A stretch of DNA of 64,000 nucleotides from RGIG9060 sp052173655 (GTDB lineage: Bacteria > Spirochaetota > Spirochaetia > Treponematales > Treponemataceae), in NCBI GenBank assembly GCA_052173655.1, contig JBQMYD010000005.1, forward strand, positions 175,810-239,809. Reading direction: 5' to 3'. Shown in pieces: positions 53,527 through 59,743 of this stretch (the first letter of the stretch is position 1; each line of letters starts with the position of its first letter). The translations under genes were made by a program, and so were the position numbers. The notes beneath the pieces were generated by a model. The model did no database searches. It was given only the letters and a program-made list of their open reading frames with translations, and was not told where the DNA came from.

Positions 53527-54189
53527 TTATAACCCAAAAGTATAAGTTTGCGACAAAGCAAAACCGTAATAACCATGACCGGGATATACCAAGATATCTT
53601 CAGGAAGTTTTGAAATTATTTTCAAACTTTCCCTCATCTGTTTATCATCTCCGCCGAATAGATCAGTTCTTCCAAAGCCATTAAAAAACAAAGTATCTCC
53701 GCAAAATAATATCTTTTGTTTTTCATTGTAAAGACAAGAAGAACCCTTTGTATGTCCCGGTGTTTCTAAAACCTTCCATTCGTCAAAAAGAATTTGCCCG
53801 TCGGAAAAATAAATATCAGCATCGGGCAAATCTGTTTTATCGCCCAACACTTTTTTTACATAGCCGCCCATTCCTGAAACCGAAAAGTCGTCATATTGAA
53901 ACTGCCTAGACCCTTGCCCCAAATGATTTTTTTCTTTTCTATTTGCATATATTTTTACATTCGGAAATGTTGATTTTAAAAAAGGCAGAGCCCCTACATG
54001 ATCCAAATGTCCGTGCGTTAAAAAAATCGAGTCAAATAAAAGGTTGTATTCTTTTGTCAATTTATGAATTTCATGAACAAGATTTTCACCTTCAGCTCCG
54101 GGATCCACACAGCAAAGCTTATTTTTGTAAGCAAAAAAATAAGAGTTAACCGCAAAATCTCCCACAGTAAGGCAAATAATTTCGTTCAT
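53527..54189 (-). CDS. MBL-fold metallo-hydrolase (glyoxalase II-like)
   Basis: A 220-residue member of the metallo-beta-lactamase fold. THGHLDHVG gives the H-x-H-x-D-H motif; later metal ligands are in ETPGHTKGS, FCGDTLFFNGFGRTD and VYPGHGYYG. Such proteins are often called hydroxyacylglutathione hydrolase-like but lack the C-terminal substrate domain of true GloB, so the substrate is open. It lies 14 bp after the DbpA-type RNA-binding gene in the same transcript. Confidence 0.9.
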   Translation of the reverse strand: MNEIICLTVGDFAVNSYFFAYKNKLCCVDPGAEGENLVHEIHKLTKEYNLLFDSIFLTHGHLDHVGALPFLKSTFPNVKIYANRKEKNHLGQGSRQFQYDDFSVSGMGGYVKKVLGDKTDLPDADIYFSDGQILFDEWKVLETPGHTKGSSCLYNEKQKILFCGDTLFFNGFGRTDLFGGDDKQMRESLKIISKLPEDILVYPGHGYYGFALSQTYTFGL

Positions 54190-54203
54190 TAAAATACCAA
54201 AAT

Positions 54204-54857
54204 TTAAACCGCAGAATCTTTATTTTCGGAAAAAAACTGCATATCATGGGAATTAAGCTCAACATCTTCCGAATCACCACTATCATTCACAAAAGAATCT
54301 TCTCTTTTCCTTGAATGACTTACATTCAGTTTTCTTCCGCGATAATCATATCCGTCCAAAATTTTTATTACCGAATCCGCATCGTCTTTGTACAAGCTTA
54401 CAAAAGAATAATTATCTAAAATTTTTATCGTTCCGATTCTATCCCTGCCCAAATTACAAACATTTGCAATCAAACCTGCAAGGTCTTTTTTAAACACTCG
54501 TCTGTTCTTTCCAATGCCGATAAAAATCGTAACTGCAAGATCTTCCGGTATTTCAGGTGGACTAACTCTTTGCCTTGATTCAAAGGATTCCCCATCAAAA
54601 TTCCGTCTTTCATTTTTCTCTTTTTGATTTGAAGAAGAATTTTTATATTGAAAACGAGTCGGATTTCCCTTTGAAATCATCTTTGCAGCAAGATAAACAG
54701 CCGCATAACTTCTCAAGTTCAACGGGACTACCTTTCTGAATATTTTTCTATAGTTAGTTAAAACTTCAGGATCTTCTTCCGTTTTTATTCTCTTAACTAC
54801 ATCTTCAAATAAAATAGATAACTGTTCGGTTACCTGTGAATTCTGCTTATTTGACAT
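54204..54857 (-). CDS. stand-alone DbpA-type RNA-binding domain protein
   Basis: A 217-residue protein. Residues 1-70 are helical and unassigned, 70-105 are a charged low-complexity linker, and about 106-185 form the RNA-binding domain found at the C-terminus of the helicase DbpA (TIFIGIGKNRRVFKKDLAGLIANV, IGTIKILDNYSFVSLY, YRGRKLNVSHS). No helicase domain is present. An acidic tail follows. The DbpA domain binds 23S rRNA hairpin 92 in E. coli, so a ribosome-assembly role is possible, but this is inference. ATG has AGGAG upstream; the gene lies 45 bp after clpP. Confidence 0.82.
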   Translation of the reverse strand: MSNKQNSQVTEQLSILFEDVVKRIKTEEDPEVLTNYRKIFRKVVPLNLRSYAAVYLAAKMISKGNPTRFQYKNSSSNQKEKNERRNFDGESFESRQRVSPPEIPEDLAVTIFIGIGKNRRVFKKDLAGLIANVCNLGRDRIGTIKILDNYSFVSLYKDDADSVIKILDGYDYRGRKLNVSHSRKREDSFVNDSGDSEDVELNSHDMQFFSENKDSAV

Positions 54858-54902
54858 ACAGCACTCCTATAAAAGAAAGTCTGCAAAACGTTATAAAAGT
54901 AC

Positions 54903-55496
54903 CTATAATTCAGAACGTTTCGCAGCTATTTTTCCTGCCAACCCGTATTCCACAGCTTCTTGAGCACTAAGCCAGTGATCCCGTTCCGTATCTTGCTTAA
55001 CTTTTTCCAAAGAAACTCCGGTTTCTTCTGAAATTAAACGGTTAATCTTTTCACGGCATTTTTCTAACTCTGCTGCATGAATTTGGATGTCTGTAGCGAC
55101 GCCTCTAAACTCGCTTAAAGGTTGGTGGATAAGATAGTGACTGTTCGGCAAAGCAACACGGTTATCTTTTGGAGGTGCAAGAAAAATTAAAGCTCCCGCA
55201 CTGGCGACAAGCCCCATTCCTACGGTGATGACAGGTGCATCTATAAAACGAATCATATCAAAAACGGCATAACCTGAATCAACATCACCGCCCGGAGAAT
55301 CTATAAAAATATAAATAGGCTCTTTTGAAATCGACTCAAGAAGCAGTAATTGCTTTACCACTTTTTCTGCAAGTTCTTTGTCAACTTCGCCGGAAAGTAA
55401 AATCTGACGTGTCTTGAGGAACTTTTCCGAAAGAACAGTATCATGATCTTTTTGTTCCGATTTTATTTTTTCGCATGATTCATTTTTTAAGTACAT
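54903..55496 (-). CDS. clpP: ATP-dependent Clp protease proteolytic subunit
   Basis: A 197-residue serine protease subunit that forms the barrel fed by ClpA or ClpX. Triad: Ser99 in GLVASAGAL, His124 in YLIHQP, Asp173 in ERDHWL. The Ser motif deviates from the usual GQAASMGA, as in the second, divergent ClpP of spirochaetes, so this may be ClpP2 with a ClpP1 elsewhere. ATG 55496 is selected because GGAGA stands 7 nt upstream; a longer frame lacks support. No clpX follows. clpA is at 27749-30133. Confidence 0.92.
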   Translation of the reverse strand: MYLKNESCEKIKSEQKDHDTVLSEKFLKTRQILLSGEVDKELAEKVVKQLLLLESISKEPIYIFIDSPGGDVDSGYAVFDMIRFIDAPVITVGMGLVASAGALIFLAPPKDNRVALPNSHYLIHQPLSEFRGVATDIQIHAAELEKCREKINRLISEETGVSLEKVKQDTERDHWLSAQEAVEYGLAGKIAAKRSEL

Positions 55497-55584
55497 AAGA
55501 ATATCTCCAAATTTATTTTGCATCACAAAACAGTACCGGTTGATTATACCAATATTTATGCAATCTGGCAATAATCCTGCTAAT

Positions 55585-56460
55585 TTATTTTTCCGGCTCT
55601 ATTTTTGAAAGTTCCCAAAATTCATCCATCTGTTTTAGATTTTTTTGCTCCATTGAAATTCCATTTTCTTCCATTTTTTCTTGAACAAAGGCAAAACGAT
55701 TTCTAAATTTTTGATTTGTTTTTGATAGTGCCAATTCAGAATCTATATTAAGTTTGCGTGCCAAATTAACAACGGCAAAAAGAACATCTCCCAATTCTTC
55801 TTCCATATTGTCCAAATTTTTAGCATTGCAGGCTTCTTTTAGTTCATCAAGTTCTTCATAAATCTTATCCCAGACAGGTTGCGTACAATCCCAATCAAAT
55901 CCTTTTTTTGCAGCTTTTTTTTGAATTTTTTGAGCACGTAAAAGAGGCGGAAGACCGTAACTTACTTCATCAAGACTGCACTTTTTTTTCCGTCCTTCAA
56001 TCTTTTGTTTTATAATTTCCCACTGATTTAAAACTTCTTCACTTGTTTTTATTTTACTTGATTTTGAATGCTCTACAGTTTTTTGTTCTGTCGTATTATT
56101 TTCTGAAAGTTTTGGAGGCCATACATGAGGATGCCTACGTATTATTTTTTCACAAACTTCTCTCAAAGAAGCGGAAATATCAAAACTTCCATTTTCTTCG
56201 TAAACCGTAGAAAGCATAACAACATTTAAAAGAACATCACCAAGTTCTTCACGCACATGATCAGAATCTTTTTGATTTATAGCGTCAACAACCTCATAAC
56301 ATTCTTCAATTAGAGGTTGCCTCAAAGTTTGAGGAGTCTGCTCCTTATCCCACGGGCAGCCTCCAGGAGATCTAAGTTTTTTTGCGATTTTACATAATCT
56401 GTCAAAATTTTCTCCAACAGATGCAGTTTTATATTCTTCATTATCTAAAATATCCAACAT
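55585..56460 (-). CDS. mazG: nucleoside triphosphate pyrophosphohydrolase MazG
   Basis: A 291-residue house-cleaning enzyme that hydrolyses NTPs to NMPs and limits stress signalling. Both MazG repeats are present: REELGDVLLNVVML in the first, EEELGDVLFAVVNLARKL in the second, each with the E-E-x2-E Mg-binding helix. A 25-residue polar insertion (SENNTTEQKTVEHSKSS region, about 115-140) lies between them. ATG 56460 is preferred over one six codons upstream: an extended -10 ends six bases before 56460 and overlaps the longer frame, so the shorter protein is what a leaderless message would encode. Confidence 0.92.
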   Translation of the reverse strand: MLDILDNEEYKTASVGENFDRLCKIAKKLRSPGGCPWDKEQTPQTLRQPLIEECYEVVDAINQKDSDHVREELGDVLLNVVMLSTVYEENGSFDISASLREVCEKIIRRHPHVWPPKLSENNTTEQKTVEHSKSSKIKTSEEVLNQWEIIKQKIEGRKKKCSLDEVSYGLPPLLRAQKIQKKAAKKGFDWDCTQPVWDKIYEELDELKEACNAKNLDNMEEELGDVLFAVVNLARKLNIDSELALSKTNQKFRNRFAFVQEKMEENGISMEQKNLKQMDEFWELSKIEPEK

Positions 56461-56466
56461 GCTTTC

Positions 56467-56475
56467 ACTATAACA
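56467..56475 (-). promoter_or_regulatory. extended -10 promoter of mazG, leaderless geometry
   Basis: TGTTATAGT (TGn-TATAGT) on the minus strand ends six bases before the ATG at 56460. It would head the mazG-clpP-RBD-MBL-lipoprotein-phosphoesterase operon. Confidence 0.5.
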
Positions 56476-56511
56476 CATTTTTTTATTTTAATCAGATTTA
56501 TGCAAAAGAAG

Positions 56512-56584
56512 AAAAAAAAGACTCCGTATGCAAAGCTATAAACCTGCTTTAATAAAAAAACAGATTCAGTTTTCATACGAAGTC
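56512..56584 (-). terminator. terminator of the alcohol dehydrogenase gene
   Basis: On the minus strand GACTTCGTATG (56584-56574) and CATACGGAGTC (56530-56520) form an 11-position stem with one mismatch, followed by eight T. The long loop holds a smaller AAAGC/GCTTT hairpin. It lies 22 bp past the adh stop. Confidence 0.7.
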
Positions 56585-56605
56585 CTTAAAAAGTTGCAAA
56601 CGGAT

Positions 56606-57760
56606 TTAGTTTATTTTTTTACCGTAATATGCGGATTCATAAATCATTTTAACGTCTGCAGGAGTAGGTTTTCCCGGATTTGTAAGCGTACATGGATCTG
56701 CATGTGCATTTTCACTCATTCTATCCAAAACTGTTTTGAATTTTTCTTCGTTGAAATCAACTTCAGTACAATCTTTAAAAGACGAAGGAATATTCAATTT
56801 TTTGTTCAAAATTCTAACTTCTTCTGCAATGTCTTTTACACCAAGCCGTTTTTCTGCAAGAGAATACTTATCTGAAAATTTTCTGTTAAAGTCGATGATA
56901 TAAGGCATCAAAATTGCATTTGCTAAACCGTGAGTAACTCCAAATTCTCCTCCGATTTTGTGAGCAAGAGAGTGTACAAGTCCCAAAGATGCATTTGTAA
57001 ATGCCATACCGGCTAATGTTGAAGCGTTGTGCATATGTGCTCGTGCTTCCATATCTTTTCCATTTGCATAAGCCTTTGGAAGATACTGAATAACAAGTCG
57101 CAAAGCTTCAATTGCATAAGGATCTGTAAATGAAGTTGCCGCAGTTGATGCAAAAGCTTCAATTGCGTGAGCAAAAACATCCATACCGGTATTTGCCGTT
57201 ATATGAGGCGGCATACAAGCAGGTAATGCAGGATCCAAAATCGCAATATCAGGAACCATATCGGCAGCAACAATAGGATATTTTATATGGTTGTCCGTAT
57301 CCGTAATAACAGAAAAAGCGGTAATTTCACTTGCAGTTCCACTTGTAGAAGGAATACAAATTAATCTTGCCTTTGTACGTAATGCAGGCATTGCTCCAAC
57401 AGGAATAATATCTTTAAAAGAAATTGAAGGATGTTCGTAAAAACACCACATAACTTTAGCAGCATCCAAAGCTGAACCGCCTCCGATAGCAACAATCCAA
57501 TCAGGAGAGAATTCAGCCATTTTTTTACCGCCTTCTACAACTGTTTTTACTGACGGATTTGGTTCTACCCCATCAATAATAATGGATTCGATCCCGGCTT
57601 TTTTAAGCAATTCCACAGTTTTGTCCAAAAATCCGAATTTTTTCATCGAGCTTCCACCGGTAACAATAGCAGCTCTTTTTCCTTTTAAGGTTGATAAATG
57701 CTCCAATGCATTCTCTCCGTAAATAATCTCACGGGGAACCGAAAATCGTATAGATCCCAT
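56606..57760 (-). CDS. iron-containing alcohol dehydrogenase
   Basis: A 384-residue group III alcohol dehydrogenase. The NAD(P) loop GGGSALDAAK is near residue 100. The Fe ligands are expected in GMDVFAHAIEAF (His) and LVHSLAHKIGGEFGVTHGLANAI (two His), preceded by an Asp near 195. Closest in feel to butanol or 1,3-propanediol dehydrogenases of fermenters; the alcohol is not deducible. GGAGG precedes the ATG. Such genes are common Rex targets, but no Rex operator is visible in its promoter region. It ends with a clear terminator. Confidence 0.93.
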   Translation of the reverse strand: MGSIRFSVPREIIYGENALEHLSTLKGKRAAIVTGGSSMKKFGFLDKTVELLKKAGIESIIIDGVEPNPSVKTVVEGGKKMAEFSPDWIVAIGGGSALDAAKVMWCFYEHPSISFKDIIPVGAMPALRTKARLICIPSTSGTASEITAFSVITDTDNHIKYPIVAADMVPDIAILDPALPACMPPHITANTGMDVFAHAIEAFASTAATSFTDPYAIEALRLVIQYLPKAYANGKDMEARAHMHNASTLAGMAFTNASLGLVHSLAHKIGGEFGVTHGLANAILMPYIIDFNRKFSDKYSLAEKRLGVKDIAEEVRILNKKLNIPSSFKDCTEVDFNEEKFKTVLDRMSENAHADPCTLTNPGKPTPADVKMIYESAYYGKKIN

Positions 57761-57797
57761 ATAAACCTCCTAATTTATGAAACGATATACATATAAA

Positions 57798-57825
57798 ATT
57801 ATGATTGAAAAAGTGAAAAAGTCAA
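57798..57825 (-). promoter_or_regulatory. promoter of the alcohol dehydrogenase gene
   Basis: Minus-strand TTGACT (57825-57820), a 16-bp spacer and CATAAT (57803-57798), about 37 bp before the ATG, with GGAGG between. Confidence 0.55.
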
Positions 57826-57902
57826 TGAAAAAAAATAATCTACATGATATGACATAAAGTTAGTTACGGCTAAATATTTTTTGAATAAAACAGTAAAAAT
57901 TA

Positions 57903-57931
57903 TTGTTAATAAAAAAAAACTATGATATACT
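57903..57931 (+). promoter_or_regulatory. promoter of the G-tract lipoprotein gene
   Basis: TTGTTA (57903-57908), a 17-bp spacer and TATACT (57926-57931, with a TG extension) give a leader of about 53 nt that contains the G9 tract. Confidence 0.65.
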
Positions 57932-57954
57932 CTCAACATCTGATAAATTATATT

Positions 57955-57985
57955 CCCCTACAGAAAGAAAATAGTAGGGGGGGGG
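57955..57985 (+). promoter_or_regulatory. G9 tract forming the Shine-Dalgarno, half paired in a hairpin
   Basis: Nine consecutive G (57977-57985) end five bases before the ATG at 57991 and act as the ribosome-binding site. CCCCTAC (57955-57961) can pair with GTAGGGG (57974-57980), which buries the first four G and leaves five free. A change in tract length would change the amount of free Shine-Dalgarno and its spacing to the start codon. Confidence 0.7.
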
Positions 57986-57990
57986 TATTT

Positions 57991-58368
57991 ATGAAAAACA
58001 AAATTTTTGGTGTACTTGCAATACTTGTAGTACTTATTGCAGTTGTTGGATGTACAACTTTTACAGCCGGAGGATTCTCTTACGGTAGCGTTGGACAGCA
58101 GAATTTGGGAACTTTTGAAAAAAGAGTAACTGTTTGGAAGTTCTTGGGAACACCAGGCGGAGCAACTTTATTCAACATCTCTCAAGATGCAACAGATTCA
58201 AAGATTTCCGGAGTTATTGCAGACGAAATAGCAAGACTCGGAGGAACAGGAGCTATCAATGTTTCTATAGAGCAAAAAGCTTCATTTGGTGATATGTTGA
58301 TCGGAAGTATCACAGGAACAATTTTGGCACCTTGTCATGTAACTGTAAAAGGTACTGTTGTAAAATAA
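57991..58368 (+). CDS. small lipoprotein, unknown function, behind a G9 tract
   Basis: A 125-residue lipoprotein. Lys-rich start, hydrophobic core and AVVGC with the lipid Cys at 21. The mature part is short, rich in Gly/Thr/Ser, with a conserved-looking IADEIARLGGTGAINVSIEQ stretch and a hydrophobic glycine-rich segment (LIGSITGTILAP) near the end. I do not recognise the family; a remote likeness to TRL-like lipoproteins is not convincing. The ATG at 57991 is fixed by the G-rich ribosome-binding site. Good promoter and terminator show it is a single-gene unit. Codon use looks biased towards common codons, suggesting strong expression. Confidence 0.85.
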   Translation: MKNKIFGVLAILVVLIAVVGCTTFTAGGFSYGSVGQQNLGTFEKRVTVWKFLGTPGGATLFNISQDATDSKISGVIADEIARLGGTGAINVSIEQKASFGDMLIGSITGTILAPCHVTVKGTVVK

Positions 58369-58383
58369 AACATGTACCGCAAG

Positions 58384-58424
58384 ACGCAAGCCTCTTTAAA
58401 TATTTTAGGCTTGCGTTTTTTTTT
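58384..58424 (+). terminator. intrinsic terminator after the G-tract lipoprotein gene
   Basis: ACGCAAGCCT and AGGCTTGCGT form a perfect 10-bp stem followed by eight T. Confidence 0.92.
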
Positions 58425-58442
58425 AGCTAAAATTTAAAAAAT

Positions 58443-58871
58443 ATGAAAAAATACCGTATACTTATATTGTTTGTATCTTTATTCCTTTTATTTTCTTGCG
58501 TAAATGAAAACGAAAGAAAAGCATGTACTGCCGTTGAAAATTTGTTACTTGCAGGAAAAAATAATGACTTGGACAAAGTCAAATCTATAGCACCTTTTGT
58601 AAATAAGTTTTCCAAAGAAGAGCAAGACGCTTTTCTTGCTTTTTTGTCAACATGGGAAAAACAAAAAAAGAGCATTGTACCAGAAAATGAATTGAACGGC
58701 ATATTCTTTGTAAATCTGACCATTTTTGATTTTGAAACAGGAAACAAAAGCAATTTAATTTTTGAATGCATTTTAGATGAATCTTGCGAAAAAATGATTG
58801 TAACTGAAAATTTTTCAAACAGGACACAAATTCAATATCTTGATTACGTGAACTTGGAAGATCTTAAATAA
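58443..58871 (+). CDS. small lipoprotein, unknown function
   Basis: A 142-residue lipoprotein with a typical signal (MKKYRILILF start) and LLFSC placing the lipid Cys at 19. The mature part begins with a helical region resembling the start of DUF4878-type or NTF2-like lipoproteins (ACTAVENLLLAGKNNDLDKVKSIAP) and continues with alternating strands (GIFFVNLTIFDFET, SNLIFECILDES), so an NTF2-like fold is a fair guess. No strong ribosome-binding site precedes the ATG. It stands between the terminator and uppP. Confidence 0.65.
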   Translation: MKKYRILILFVSLFLLFSCVNENERKACTAVENLLLAGKNNDLDKVKSIAPFVNKFSKEEQDAFLAFLSTWEKQKKSIVPENELNGIFFVNLTIFDFETGNKSNLIFECILDESCEKMIVTENFSNRTQIQYLDYVNLEDLK

Positions 58872-58883
58872 TTTTTATTTTTT

Positions 58884-58892
58884 TGATATTAT
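58884..58892 (+). promoter_or_regulatory. extended -10 promoter of uppP, leaderless geometry
   Basis: TGATATTAT ends six bases before the ATG at 58899, with no Shine-Dalgarno; it lies just past the stop of the preceding lipoprotein gene. Confidence 0.5.
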
Positions 58893-58898
58893 TCTTGA

Positions 58899-59708
58899 AT
58901 GAGTATTTTACAAGCATTAATCCTGGGAATTATACAAGGAATTGGGGAGTTCTTACCCATTTCAAGTTCAGGCCATCTTTCTTTAATTCAAAGAATTTTT
59001 AATTTAAATGTTCCGCTTATTTTTGATATCTATCTGCATTTGGCAACTTTACTGGCAGTTTTGATCGTTTTTAGAAAGAAAATTTGGGAATTAATATGTG
59101 TAATTTTCCGCTTTATAATACGAAAACCGAAAGAAAACGATACTACGGAACTTAAAATGATTTTATCCCTATTAATTGCCACGATAATTACCGGATTTAT
59201 AGGAATTCTTGTAAGTAAAGTTTTACCGGATTTACCGATTCAATTTGTTTATATGGGTTGGCTTTTTACCGCATTCGCTTTGATTTTATCTTCGCGAATA
59301 AAAATTTGCCGCAAAAATAATGATAAAGACAGCAAAACTGTTAATTTACTGCAAGGAATTATTATAGGCTTTGCACAGGGACTTGGATGTTTTCCGGGCA
59401 TTTCAAGAAGTGGAACTACAATTTCAGCCTCACTACTTTCAGGAGTAAACAGAGAAATTGCAGGAGAATTCTCATTCTTACTTTCAATTCCGGCAATTTT
59501 GGGAGCATTCATTTTGGAGTTCAAAAAAGGAGAACCCATGCCTGAAAATATTTCACTTTGGATGATTTTGATAAGCTGTGCAGCCGCTTTTATTTCAGGA
59601 ATTCTTTCTCTTATTTTTCTTTTAAAACTAATAAAAAAAGGAAAACTTGAATGGTTTGCATATTATCTTATTCCTCTTGCAATAATATGTTTTATTTTTG
59701 TTAGATAA
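58899..59708 (+). CDS. uppP: undecaprenyl-diphosphatase UppP (BacA)
   Basis: A 269-residue inner-membrane phosphatase that recycles the lipid carrier of wall synthesis. Two inverted repeats carry the signatures IIQGIGEFLPISSSGHLSLI (with catalytic Glu and Ser/His region) and GFAQGLGCFPGISRSGTTIS (with the Arg). Seven or eight helices. Extra copies can give bacitracin tolerance. Its ATG follows a -10 hexamer by six bases, so it is probably translated from a leaderless message. It converges on the lytic transglycosylase gene. Confidence 0.96.
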   Translation: MSILQALILGIIQGIGEFLPISSSGHLSLIQRIFNLNVPLIFDIYLHLATLLAVLIVFRKKIWELICVIFRFIIRKPKENDTTELKMILSLLIATIITGFIGILVSKVLPDLPIQFVYMGWLFTAFALILSSRIKICRKNNDKDSKTVNLLQGIIIGFAQGLGCFPGISRSGTTISASLLSGVNREIAGEFSFLLSIPAILGAFILEFKKGEPMPENISLWMILISCAAAFISGILSLIFLLKLIKKGKLEWFAYYLIPLAIICFIFVR

Positions 59709-59743
59709 ATTAAAAAAAAACAGTGTACAAAACTTTATTTTTA

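Noticed and set aside
57761..57930. Rex regulation of the alcohol dehydrogenase
   Set aside because: No TTGTGAA-N4-TTCACAA or close variant lies in its upstream region despite the gene being a common Rex target.
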